Both the position numbers and the translations under genes were made by a program. DNA of 64,000 nucleotides, from NCBI GenBank assembly GCA_027574665.1, contig CM050657.1, forward strand, positions 31,557,408-31,621,407, given 5' to 3'. The notes below the pieces were generated by a model, which worked only from the letters and a program-made list of their open reading frames with translations, was not told the DNA's origin and searched no databases. Below, one piece after another: positions 24,767-34,890 of the stretch. Source of the stretch: Rhynochetos jubatus. Its lineage: Eukaryota; Chordata; Aves; Eurypygiformes; Rhynochetidae. Each line of letters opens with the position of its first letter. Position 1 is the first letter of the stretch.

Positions 24767-25364
24767 ATGCACGGTGCTGGCGAGCTGCACGGCAGGGAAG
24801 CACCACGTCCAGCCGTGAGTCAAGCAAGACCCTTGGGCGGGTGTGGGGTTTTGTCTGGGCCGCGGGTCCCCTGGGGGTTTGGGACCGGAGGCTCCAGCCC
24901 TTCCGCTGCGGCAGCTGTCCAGCTGCTGGAGGCCAGCTGGGCTGGGGCAGCCCCGGGCATCAGCTAGAGTGAAGGGGAGGGGGGGCAGAGGGCGGGCACG
25001 CCCCTGGCCTCAGGCTGGGCTGGGTTGTCTGTGCCTGGGCACAGGGGTGCCAAGGGGCAGCCGGACAATCCCTGGCTGTGGCCTGGGGCTGCCAGGGCTG
25101 GAGCTGGAGAGGCCAGATAGAGGAAGAAGGAACCAGCGGCCGTCTGGTTGGCAGCTGCATCCTGCCTCCAGCAAGAGAGACCCAGCTTCTGGGGGGGAGG
25201 CAGGCTTCCTCTCAGCAGCCCACAGCCGGCCAGGCTGCCAGCGTGCACCGCAGGGGCTGTGCATGTCCCCAGGGTGTGGTCTGGCCGTAGAGTGTGTGAG
25301 CGAGGCTGTGTGTCTGGGAAGCCCTGTCTGGGCACAGCTCTGAGACGCCCGCATGTTCCCTCAG

Positions 25365-25472
25365 GTGGAAGCAGCCAAGTGAGCGGAGTTACGGATGGAA
25401 AGAGACGCGAGAAGGAGAAAGAAGTGTCTGAACCGGCAAATTCTCCCGGCAGTGCCCAGAGAGAGAGCTGCG
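25365..25472 (+). other. Exon-like block 1, copy A (108 bp)
   Basis: A 108-bp block lies between the acceptor GTTCCCTCAG and the donor CTGCG/GTGAGTCC. The same block with the same signals and the same length is in copy B at 40,611-40,718, and a diverged 104-bp homologue lies at 30,127-30,230. One frame is open but the translation (SGVTDG, then KEKEVSEP) matches no family I recognise. Frames differ between A and B upstream. It may be an exon of a duplicated gene, a noncoding RNA exon, or a pseudogene exon. Confidence 0.4.
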
Positions 25473-28400
25473 GTGAGTCCTGGGCCCCTGGGGCCCCGTT
25501 CATCCCTCTACTGCATCCTGGTCCCTCCCTGTCCCCCCTCCCCCGGCTCCCTGTCTTTTCCGTGCTGCTGCGATTTGTTTTCTGCTCCCCTGTCCCTCTT
25601 CTCCCTGTTCTGGTGTGCTGCTTCTCCATCTTTGTCTCCCCCCTCTGGTTCTGTCCTGCAGCCCCTGGCTGGTTTGTTCCCTCTCCATCCCTTCATCCTG
25701 CTCTGCATCCAGCTCTTTCTTTCCCCACGGTGTCTTTGCCCTGTTCCCTCATGTTCTGCTCCTCTCTGCCCCGTACGTGCTGCTCAGTGTCCCTGCCAGC
25801 CCATCTCTCGCTCTCCGTCCTTCTCTTGCTCTCGCTGTCCCTGTGTCTTGCTCACAGCTGTCGGTTTTTCACTGTGTATCTTGCTGTCTCTGCCCTCCTT
25901 CCTGTTCATCCCTTGCTCTCTCTGACCCCTTGTGCTGGTCCCTGCCCCTTTGGGTTCTTTTTCTCCCTGCAGGGCTCCTCATCTCTCTCTCTCTCTCCCC
26001 AAGCTGCTGTCCTTCTCACGGTTTCTCTCTTTCTCCCATGGTCATCGCTCTTGTCTGTCCCTCTGTCCTGCTTCCTGTCCCATTGTTTCTCCCTGTATCC
26101 CTTAGTCCTGCTCCCTGCCCACATTCCTGTGCCTCTGTCCTGTTGACTGTCCCATTTTCCCTCCTTCTCCATCCTGCTGCTGCTCTCTCTGCCCTGCTCC
26201 CTCCCTGCTGCTCTTTCTGCCTCTTTTTCTCTGGCCCTGCTGCTTTTTTCTCTATCTCTGTCCAGATCCCTGACCCTTTTTTCCCTTGCTGTCCTTCTGG
26301 CCTGCTTCCTCTCCCTGTCTTTTCTGTCTGTCTCTCTCTGGCCCATTCCTTCTCCCATCCCTGTGTCCAGCTCACTGTCCATTCTTTCCTTTCCATCTTC
26401 CTCAGTGTTTTTTCCTTCCTCCTCCTTGTCTCTCTCCCACTGCCCATCGCAGTTGCTTTTCCCTCCAGCACTGTCCTGCTCTCTGTCCCTTTACTCTCTC
26501 TTGTTCTCTGACGCTCCCTGGGCCGTGTTTCATTCCCCTGTCTCTGCTGTGCGGCCCGTTGCTATTTTTCCCCTTTTCCACCCCTGTGTCCTGCTCCCTG
26601 ACCTCGATTCTCTTTGCCTTTCTTCTGCCCCTCATCCCTTTTTCCTTCTCGCTCCATCTCTGTCCCACTGGCGATGACAGGCTTTTCCCCTCCATCCCTG
26701 TCCTGCTCCATGTCTCTTTATTTGTGCCTATCTCCCGCACTCTCCTGCCTCCCTGGCCCTTTTTCTTGTCTCTGCATCGCCCTGTCTCGCTCCCTGGCCC
26801 CATCTGTCTCTGACGGTCTCTGTCCTGCTCTGTATACTCCTTTTCCCTGTCTCTCGCCAAGGGGTTCCTGCCATCCCCCAGGCTTTTTCCTGCCTTTATT
26901 TGTTCTTCCCGTTCTTCTGCCCCGATGCTTCTGTCCCCACCTTTGTCCTGCCCCTCGTTACTGCTCACTGTGCCTCTGTCCTGCTTCCTGGCCCTGTGTT
27001 TTCTGTCTGTATTTCTCTGTCCCGCTGCCTGTCCAGTCGTTTCCTGCTCTCCCTCCCTGCCCAGCCAGCTCTCCCCTTTTCCCTTCCTTTCCTCCTCTCC
27101 CCTCCTCCTTGGCCCTTTTTTCCCCTCCCTCTCCGTCCTCTCCCCCTTTGCTGGGGTTTTAGTTCTCAGTTTTTCCCATCTCTGCAGATCTGACCTTTTA
27201 TTTGTTTCTCCATCCCGTTCTCCCCTTCCCTATCCTGTTTTTCTCCCTGGCTGTATGTCCTGCACCCTGTCACCATCTCTGTCCCTCCTTTGTCCTTCCT
27301 CTCCTTCCCCCCGCCGCCTCTCTCTCCCTCTGTCCTGCTCACCAACCCTACACGTTCTCGCTCCAGCTCTGCAGGGCCCCTCGGCCCCATTTTTCTTGGC
27401 TTCTCTCCCTCTCTGGCTGTTTCTGACCTTTCTGTCTCTGCTCCTCGGTCTCCTCCCTTGGCTTCTTTTTCTCTCTCCCATCCTCTGTCCTGCTCCCATC
27501 ACGGCATTTTCTTCTTCCGTTTCTCTGCCCCGCTCCCCATCCCTCCTTTTCTTTCTCCATCCCGCTGCACTGCTCCCTGGCCTTCCTTCCCCACCCTCCA
27601 CCCCTCCATCATTATCCTTGTGTCCCTTGTCGTCTCTCCACCCCTCTGTCCCACTCCCCATCCCTGATTTTCCTATTCCATTTCTCTGTGCAGCTTTCGG
27701 TCCCTGTTTTTCCTCTGGCTCTGTCTCCCTGTCCTTGTTCCTGTTGTTCTCGCTTGCTCTCTATCCCAGTGTGCTGCTTCTCATCCCCCAGTTTCTCTGG
27801 ATCCCATTTTCTTGCTCCCTATTCCTCCCCTCTATCCCTCTTTCCTTCCTCCCACCTGGATTTTCCTCTCTCCGTCCCTCTGCTCCCATTGCTCCTTTCT
27901 CCATCCCTCAGTCCTGCTCCCTGCCCCTTTTCTCCTCTCGCTGTCCGTCTGTCCTGCTCCTTCTCCCGTTATTCTGCCTTTGTCCTTCTGTCCTGGTGCC
28001 TGTTTCCTGCTTTCTAGGAGTATCCCCCGGTCTGTGCAGCTGTCCCCGTCCTCCTCCTTCTCTTCCCTGCTCCAGCCCTACTTTCTCCTCCTCCCTCTCT
28101 GTCCCGCAGCCCATCAGCATCTTTTTTCCTTCTCCATCTCTTTGTCTTCACCTGCATTTGGTCCCCCCCAGCTCCACCCCCAGTCCCTCTGTCCTCTTCC
28201 TTTCCCTGTTCTTTGTCTCTGCACGTCCTGCACTCTGTTCCCGTCTCTCTCTCTGCCCTCGAGCCTTCCTTTTCCTTCCTTCTTTATCTCCGTGTTCCTC
28301 TCTCCTGCTGCTCCTCAGTGCTTTCCTTCCGTTCCTTTGTCCCGCTCCCTGGCCCTTACGGCCGTCCATCCCTCTGGCCCATTGCCCGTCACTAGTTTTG

Positions 28401-29974
28401 CCATCTGCATCCCACCGCCCTGCTTCCCCTTCGTCTCCTCCGGCTCGGTCCTCCTGGCCTGCTCCCTGGCGGGATTTTCCCTTTCTCCAGCTCCGACCCG
28501 CTCCCCACCCCGCTCTGTTTCTCTCTGTCACCCTTCCTGGTTCCCTGTGCCCCTCTCTCTGCAGTCTCGTGTCCCGGTCCCTGTCCCTCTCTGTGCTGCT
28601 CCATCCCTCTGTCCCTGGCCTCATGCCTGGTTTTCCTTGATCGATGTCTGTCCTGCTGCCCAGTGCTGGCCAGTTCCTTTTCCTGACTTGTTTGGGGTGT
28701 TTTCTCCTCTCTTGGTGGCTCTGCTGCTGTTCTTGCCCCTGATGTTTTCCCTCTCCCTGTGCCCTGCCCTGCTGACTGTCCCCTCCCCCAGTGTCCTGCT
28801 GGCTCTTCCCCGTCCTTTCTGGGGATGTTTCCCCTCGCTCTATCCCTCTGGCTGCTCCCTGGCAGGATTTGGTTATTCTCTGGAGCGCTCAGCCCGGCGC
28901 TATTTTGTCGTTCCCCGTCTCTCTCTGCTGCTCCCCGTCCTCCCCTTTCTCTCTCCTTCTTTTCCTCTTCCTGTCCCTCTGCTTTTCCCTACCCTTGCAT
29001 CCCACTCCCTCCCTCCGTCTCTCTCTGTCACACAGTCTCGCTCCCCACCCCTCTTTCCTTCCACCCTTCAGGTGTGTGTGTCGTCCCCATCCCCCTGCTT
29101 TTCTGTGTCCCCGTGTTTCTCTCCATCCTTCTCTCATTCTCCTCTGGCTTCTCTTGCTCTCTGGCTGCCCACGGCTGTTTTTGTCTTTTCTGCTCCTCGG
29201 TCCTGCTCCCTCTCTGTGTTGTCCTTTGTTCTACCTCCAGCCCATCGTCGTTCTCTCCAGCTGTGGCCTTTCCCTGTACCTTGTTCTCTCTGCTCCCTGC
29301 TCCTTCTCCCTCGTCTCATTGCTCGTTCTGCTGTCCCCCTCTCTTTGTTCACCTCTGACCCTCTGAGCTGGTCCCTTCCCTCTCTTTCTCCAATTCTCTG
29401 TCTTACCTGTCCCCCTCTCCCTGTCTCTCCCTCTCTCCTGCTCCCTGTCCCTGTGATTTATGGCCTCGGCTCTGTCCCGCTCTCTCCTCCAGCGCTTTTC
29501 TCGTGCCGCAGCTCGGTCGCTCTCTCTGTCGCTCTCGTTGGCTCTCAGTCCCAGCGTCCCGCTCCTCATACCTCCCTTGCCCAGCATCGCCCCTTTGGTC
29601 TCCCTGTCCCTCCCCCATTTCCCTGTCCCTGCCCCATTTCCCTGTCCCTCTGTCCTTTGTCCTGTCTGTCCTTGGCCCTCTGGCTGCTGCCCAGCACTGG
29701 CTTTTCTCCTTTCTCGGTCTTGCTCCTGTCGCTCTCTTCTCTGCGACTCTGACGTGTCTTTCTCCATCTCCCCCTGCTCCCTGTCCCTTTTCCCTCCTTC
29801 TCTGTCCCCCGTGCTCCCCCTCCTTGACTCCACGGCTCTGTGCCACGGCCTGTCGCAGTGTTTCTCGCTGTCTCCCCTTGGCCAGCTGGCTGTTCCGTTT
29901 CTCCCCTCTGTCCTGTTCCCTGCTGGGTTTTTCTCACCCTGCACTCCCTCACTGCTTTTCCTATCTCCATCCAG
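25473..29974 (+). repeat. 4.5-kb polypyrimidine minisatellite tract (intron-like), copy A
   Basis: The strand is overwhelmingly C and T for 4.5 kb. It is made of degenerate CTGTCCCTCTGTCCTGCTCCCTG-like phrases (CTGTCCCTCTG + TCCTGCTCCCTG) with no fixed period. It begins just after a splice-donor-like GTGAGT and ends just before CCATCCAG, so it would form one very long polypyrimidine intron. Apparent proteins of up to 646 codons (26,925-28,640 and 27,812-29,752) are Ser/Leu/Pro/Phe-rich reading of CT-rich DNA, with equally open Arg/Glu/Gly frames on the other strand. They are not genes. Confidence 0.85.
25940..26277 (-). repeat. Inverted repeat, right (pyrimidine-rich) arm, copy A
   Basis: This is the partner of 24,418-24,766. 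Together they could form a hairpin in RNA or a cruciform or triplex in DNA. The equivalent pair in copy B is 39,721-40,022 with 41,185-41,520. Confidence 0.9.
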
Positions 29975-29977
29975 CAG

Positions 29978-30025
29978 TGAAGCAGCGGAAGAATCACAGA
30001 ACCGGTGCCCTCAGGGTCTGCCCGC
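29978..30025 (+). other. Short exon-like block, copy A (48 bp)
   Basis: A 48-bp block lies between an acceptor-like CTCCATCCAGCAG and a donor-like CCGC/GTGAGC. Copy B has it at 42,670-42,717 with one visible change. It begins with TGA in one frame, so it may be noncoding. The ~100-bp spacer to the next block also resembles the region just upstream of block 1, which points to an internal duplication of a two-exon module. Confidence 0.3.
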
Positions 30026-30126
30026 GTGAGCGAAGCACAGCGCGGCCGCGCGGGGGGTGCGCAGGGGTGCTGTGTCTGGGCAGCCTTGTGTTGGCAGCTC
30101 TGTGAGACCCCCATCGGCCCTCTCAG

Positions 30127-30230
30127 GTGGATGACGGCCAAGTGCCTGGCGCTGCAGAGGAGGAAGGGAGGGGAGAGAGAGACCCCCGAGCCGCCCCGTT
30201 CTGCCAGCAGCTCTGAGGGAGGGAGCTGCG
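30127..30230 (+). other. Exon-like block 2, copy A (104 bp)
   Basis: The block is bounded by GCCCTCTCAG and GCTGCG/GTGAGTCC. It is 104 bp here and at 42,819-42,922 in copy B, and it is homologous to the 108-bp block 1. The frame ending SASSSEGGSCG is open in both copies. The product is unknown. Confidence 0.4.
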
Positions 30231-30553
30231 GTGAGTCCCGGAGCCTCGGGGCCACGCCAGATCCCTGTCCCTGGGTTGGAATTTCTTCCCTCTCTGTCCC
30301 GGAGCCCATTTTTGTCTTTATCACCCTGTGTCTGGCTCCCTGTCCCTGCACTTGAATTCTTCTGTCTCTCTCCCCTTTCGTTCATCGCGGCTTTTTGCTG
30401 TTTCTCGGTCTCTCGCTGTCCCCCTCCTTGCCCCCTTTTGACCTCCTCCCTCTCTGCCCTCTGGCCCGTCCCCATTCCTTGTTTCCCCCATCTCTCAGCC
30501 TGGTTCCCTCTCCCTTTGGATCGGTTCCCCCTCTCTCCTGTCGCCATCTCCAG

Positions 30554-30631
30554 CTGCCAAGGGGCTGCCTGGGCAGGCTGAGAGGGAACCATCGGGGAGG
30601 TGAAGGTCTCCTGTCGGCAGCAGGGTCTGTG
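30554..30631 (+). other. Exon-like block 3, copy A (78 bp)
   Basis: The block starts after CCATCTCCAG and ends at TCTGTG/GTGAGT. The equivalent in copy B is 43,246-43,323 (78 bp) and a diverged 97-bp version lies at 56,256-56,352. Conservation of length and of both splice signals across three loci is the reason for listing it. One frame is open for 26 codons and another has a stop. Confidence 0.4.
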
Positions 30632-31037
30632 GTGAGTTGTGTCCCCTTCTCTGTGTCTGGGGCTGCCTGTGTCCCCCCTCTCCAGATGTCTGCCTCCCCC
30701 CACCCCTCCCTCTGCCCCTCCCCCTCCCTGTGTGGTCCTGGCATGGTGCGAGATGCAGCCAGACCCTGTGGAAAGGGCGCTGGGAGAGCACTTGGCTCTG
30801 AGTGGGTTTATTGCCAGGGTTTTCCATGTGCAGATTCGCTTCAAGGGATCCAGGAGCTGAGTGTGCTGTCCCGAAACGTCTCTGGTTCTGGGGGTGTCGT
30901 ATTCCCAGCGTTCTCTCCACAAACACTTTGAGGACTCATTTAGATAGTGTTATTCTTGGCTCTGCAAATGGAGCTGCAATCAAACCGAGCACGTTGACGG
31001 TAAACACTTACAGACATTTTTTCCACATATCCCATCA

Positions 31038-31513
31038 TGTCCTTTCCAGGCACAAGTTCCCTTTTTGAATGGCCCGTTCCAATTCCCGGCCGTTTCACGA
31101 GTCCAGTTCCAAAACTACTGTCCAATGGGAACTGGAGACCCTAAAGCTGTGGGACACCACCACTGCCTTACCTTTGTACCATTAGCTTCTAATAAATCTT
31201 CTGACCGTCAACTTCCTGTCTCTGGCCTTTCTGTGCCGCTGCCACTCAACCAACCCCACTTCAGTCTGTTGGATTTATGGGAACAATCCAGGCGGTGCCT
31301 CAAGTACAGTGTTTGTAGCCACCTGCTTGTTGCCAAGGCCACTGACATTCCCTACTTCCTACATGAGCTGTTCCGGTTTGTGTGACAGACGATTCCTTTA
31401 CTCCCTGCACACAACTGCCAGTCCGTTCCATCAGCTCCCCTTTCCCAGCTTTCCTCGGTTTGGCTAAAATCACTTGCCAGTTATTCTAAGGCTGGAGGTC
31501 CTGCTACCCACAG
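31038..31513. repeat. 476-bp block identical to 43,728-44,203
   Basis: Line-by-line comparison shows no substitution or indel between the two copies over 476 bp, whereas the flanks differ at many positions. On the plus strand it holds an open frame (31,065-31,385) and an AATAAA at 31,190; on the minus strand it has no clear coding signal. I do not recognise it. An LTR-like R/U5 region is one possible reading of the AATAAA context. Confidence 0.85.
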
Positions 31514-32186
31514 GCAGGATTCTGCTCCCAAAGGGCCCCACATGTCCAACACCAGGTGAGATTAAAGACAGCTGTAATGTCTTCTCCTGTCCTTATGGAC
31601 TGGTTGATTCCCCCATTGTTCAGCATCATCATTTCCCACCCACCCACTGAGCGCACAGTGAAGAAGCCCATTCCCACCCAGACAACAGTTTTCCCCTTAA
31701 ACTTACAGTGATCATCTTTGACTGTCCTCGAGGGATCCAGGGTGTCACCGGTGATGGACAGAGTTGCTCGGCTGTGCCCTGCTGGGTGTTGGTGTAGAGT
31801 TCTGTAAGCAAAGACAGGACAGTCTGGTCCTGCCACTGTGCAGGAAGGGCAGAAGCTCCCCAAAAATTGCTGAGGTGTTTCTCAACATTGCCCGTCACCG
31901 TTATCTCCTTCTGGATTGCTGTGAGCCGGCAGCTTTTATTGTGTTAAGCCTCGAGTTCCTGCTGCAAAGCCGCCATCTCAGCCCCTCGTGCTCGGCTGTT
32001 CTCTCGGGTGGCGAGTCCTGCAGCCCCTGATAGCACCCCTGGAACTGCTTTTCCCCACTGCGCCTACACTTGGCCTGAGCTTGTACCAGGAGGATTCTGT
32101 CTGTTAAAGCCTGGGTGTCATCCCAGGGCTCTTGAGCCCATTGTTTCCCTCTGGGAGAGGGTTTTGCCTTGACCTGCTCCAAAAAT
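31514..32186 (-). other. Unidentified 3' part of copy A, possible degraded coding fragments on the minus strand
   Basis: Minus-strand frames give fragments that recur in copy B at 44,204-44,861, such as PWDDTQALTDRILLVQAQAK, a WQDQTVLSLLTELYT segment and NLTWCWTCG, but in different frames and with stops. They read like an old protein-coding or retroviral remnant; I cannot assign a family. It joins the 62-bp array directly in copy A. Confidence 0.35.
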
Positions 32187-32189
32187 GTG

Positions 32190-32490
32190 CGGACTGCAGT
32201 TCCCGGCGTGCCCCGGGGAACAAAGATGGCAGAGCGGAAGCGTCTTCTTTGCAGACTGCAGTTCCTGGCGTGCCCCGGGGAACAAAGATGGTGGAGCGGA
32301 AGCGTCTTCTTTGCAAACTGCAGTTCCCAGCATGCCCCGGGGAACAAAGATGGCGGAGCAGATGCGTCTTCTTTGCGGACTGCAGTTCCCGGCGTGCCCC
32401 GGGGAACAAAGATGGCGGAGCGGATGCATCTTCTTTGCGGACTGCAGTTCCCGGCATGCCCCAGGGAACAAAGATGGCGGAGCCGAGGCA
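32190..32490 (+). repeat. Five-copy 62-bp array with ZNF143-like and YY1-like motifs
   Basis: CAAAGATGG occurs at 32,221, 32,283, 32,345, 32,407 and 32,469, exactly 62 bp apart. Each unit contains GACTGCAGTTCCCGGCGTGC (ZNF143/THAP11-like, with ACTGCA in place of ACTACA), then CCCGGGGAAC and AAGATGGCGGAG, a close match to the YY1 motif. Between them is an ETS-like GCGGAAGCG. It is a smaller relative of the array at 47,011-48,421. Confidence 0.93.
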
Positions 32491-32556
32491 GTTTTCCAGC
32501 CCCATTCGCTGTCAGTGTAGTTGGAGCTCGATCTGCCCCAGATATCGGTAAATATT

Positions 32557-32574
32557 AAAAAAAAAAAAAAAAAA
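32557..32574 (+). repeat. 18-bp poly(A) run at the junction with the ERV1 element
   Basis: An A18 run separates the 62-bp array segment from the 5'-truncated ERV1 sequence. It could be a retrotransposition scar or simple expansion; no poly(A) signal is obvious just upstream. Confidence 0.85.
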
Positions 32575-33031
32575 GCCTGGGTGACACGGAGAAACTTTTG
32601 TCTGACACCTTGAGTATCGCTACGTTTGTCTGAGATGGACGGAGTGAGGGGGGTGAGAGAGAAATTGCCCTGTCAGCTGCAGCAATTCCACAGGGTTCTC
32701 ACCAGCAAAGAGGTCGGGGTTTTCCCCAGCGAAAGGGGCAGAGGGAGAGGACAGAGGGGAAGGGGTTTTCCCTCTTCAACTTCTTATCCTAACGCCCTCA
32801 GGTGTTTTTCTGGTGGTAATTTAGGACACGTACAATCGACTGTCCTCTTAGACCCATCAGCTCCGGCGGAAGGACTCCTGTGGGGAGGCCACCCAGAGCT
32901 CCTTCTCAGCAAAGAAGAAAACACTGGAGTTATCAATGTCTGGAACTGACAGGAATTAAGGTAGATCATAATGGTCCTGGCACGGCAAAGGGAAATGGTA
33001 TTTCAGTACATTTTTAATAGCCACTGGAACA

Positions 33032-33660
33032 ATGTTATCTTCACTTAACTTCCAAATCCCACAGGTTTCTGTTGATACCGTAATTATTGATGGGGTCAGA
33101 GCTGGGAAAGAATTCGTTCTTTCTTTTCCCCTCCCAGTGACATCAGCAGGTAAAATGGCTTGGGGAAGAGTTGTCATTGCCCCAGAAACACCAGGATCTT
33201 TGCTGGGACGAGACTTGTCACAAGACTTTGGAACATGGATATCTCTAACAGCCGAAGGAGCCCAACTGGCAGTGACAGGAGTCTCAATGCTGCAATTCAA
33301 ACCTGAGAAGCAAAAGGATAACGGAATGCCTGCGGAACTGACTGAGATCCCTTCTGAGCTGCCGAGTGCCTCCGGAGATGAGGTAGGGTTGTTAACATCT
33401 GGGGAACCGGCGGTGATTGAAACAAAAGGAGGGACTCCCCCGTCAATTAGACAATACCCCATAATTTCTGAAGCGATGCCTGGCATTGGAAAACAGATTG
33501 ACAATGTCCTGAACAATGGAATATTGAAAGAATGTAGAAGTCCTTGTAATACTCCAGTTGTACCTGTTAGTAAACACAGATTGGATAAGGGTGAGGATCC
33601 TGAGTATCGATTTGTACCAGATTTACGTGCTGTAAATGAACATGTTACTTCTCACCTGCT
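33032..33660 (+). pseudogene. pol: ERV1 protease end and reverse transcriptase N-terminal remnant
   Basis: The open segment reads the C-terminal end of a retropepsin (APETPGSLLGRDL, about residues 51-62). After a linker comes the reverse transcriptase entry region with RQYPIISEAMPGI, VLNNGILKECRSPCNTPV and FVPDLRAVNEHV, as in gammaretrovirus-like polymerases. The DTG active-site part of the protease is not recognisable upstream. After NEHVTSH the fingers and palm sequence is missing, and the next segment starts at the catalytic YVDD box in another frame. It is a pseudogene. Confidence 0.85.
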
Positions 33661-33682
33661 CTTTTTCCATGGGCGTCGTTAC

Positions 33683-34890
33683 GGGTACAATATGTGGATG
33701 ATTTATTAATTGCAAGTCAGTCAGAAGCTGATTGTGTTTGTGACACCAAATATTTATGTATACAACTTGCAAAGGAGGGTCACTGTGCATCCCTATCCAA
33801 ACTACGGCTCTGTCACCAACAGGTGAAGTACCTGGGGGTTATTTTTAAGCTGGGAAAAAGGGAGATAGATCCTGACTGTATAAAGGCAGTAGAGGAGATA
33901 CCCAGACCTGGGAGTGAGAAGCGGTTAAGGGGATTCCTAGGTCAGGTGGGCTTTTGCAGAGCGTGGATGCCCAGGTTTAGGGAAATAGCTAAACCGTTAC
34001 ATGAGGCAACAAATACGTTATCGGTTCCACCGCATCATTGGGGCCCAGAAAGGGAGAAAGCCTTTTGAGCATTGAAGGGATCATTGTTAAAAGCCCCAGC
34101 TCTGGGAATGCCGGGTTATACCAAACCATTTAAACTTTCTGGTACTGAAAATAAGGGAACAGGGAATAGAGTTTTGACTCAAACTTTAGTTCCCTATGAA
34201 AGACCTGTAGCATATTATTCCTGCTCTTTAGATCCAGTAGTTAAAGGAACTCCTTTCGTTTTCGAGCTAGAGCAGCCGCCGCTGAGTTAGCAACAAGAAC
34301 TCGAAATATAGTTTTGGGACATCCCCTCACGGTGTGTATGCCTCATGAAGTGGAAATCCTTTTTAAACACGATGCAGAGAAGGCACTTTCTCCGCAAAGG
34401 GCACACCGATCTGAACTAATACTTTTGCTTGCTGATAATTTGAAGCTGGAAAGGTGCAACGCCCTGAACCACCCTGATGCTGCTGCCTACAGATGGCGAG
34501 AAGGACAACCACGCCTGCACCCAAGCGGTAAATACCGCCAGCGAGCTGTGAGATGACTTGGCAGATCAACCTTTGGATCACCCAAATTTGAACCTTTTTG
34601 CAGATGGATCATCATATTGTGAAGGTGGTTGGAGATGCACCGGACACGCCGTTACCACAGAGACCCAGGTATTATTGGCTGGACCTTTATCCCCCAGTCT
34701 AGGTGCGCAGGGAGAGGAAACTGTGGCTCTTGCCAAAGCAGCTGAGTTACTGGCAGTAACTGGCACCCGCGTTAATGTCCGTACAACTGAAAATGCGCCT
34801 TCGGACTGTGCCGTGCTGCAGGTGTGCTGTGGGAAGAACGGGGATTCCTTACCTCTCCAGGTAAAACCGTTGCGCTCGGGGAGCTAATAA
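33683..34890 (+). pseudogene. pol: ERV1 reverse transcriptase thumb/connection and RNase H remnant
   Basis: The YVDD catalytic box lies at 33,691-33,702. It is followed by the conserved HQQVKYLGVIF and RLRGFLGQVGFCRAWMP segments, the landmarks of the thumb and connection of class I polymerases. An in-frame stop follows at about 34,066. Beyond a deletion the RNase H is marked by LNLFADGSS (first catalytic Asp) and by EETVALAKAAELLAV (catalytic Glu region). The frame breaks near 34,290, 34,556 and 34,887. About 80 to 100 residues of the polymerase palm are missing just before YVDD, so the enzyme is dead. Confidence 0.85.

Larger units (their letters stand above)
23237..32186 (+). repeat. Segmental duplication copy A
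   Basis: This ~9-kb block is directly repeated as copy B at 38,731-44,861. The match starts at CCCTGCCAGCCCTGAACC and ends at the GGGAGAGGGTTT...CCTTGACC segment. The order of modules is the same in both: a ~45-bp CCCAG-rich minisatellite, promoter-like DNA, inverted repeat, splice-flanked blocks, polypyrimidine introns, and a 3' block. Copy A has about 2.5 kb of additional polypyrimidine sequence (roughly 26,600-29,165) absent from B. Copy A passes directly into a five-unit 62-bp array; copy B does not. It looks like a duplicated gene or pseudogene of unknown identity. Confidence 0.93.

Noticed and set aside
24243-24823. Charged Arg/Glu/Gly-rich frames downstream of the copy A promoter-like segment
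   Set aside because: They come from the purine-rich arm of the inverted repeat and are not preserved in frame in copy B.
26925-29752. Open frames of 571 and 646 codons (Ser/Leu/Pro-rich)
   Set aside because: They are translations of a polypyrimidine tract. Opposite-strand frames are equally open (Arg/Glu/Gly), there is no domain, and copy B lacks ~2.5 kb of it.
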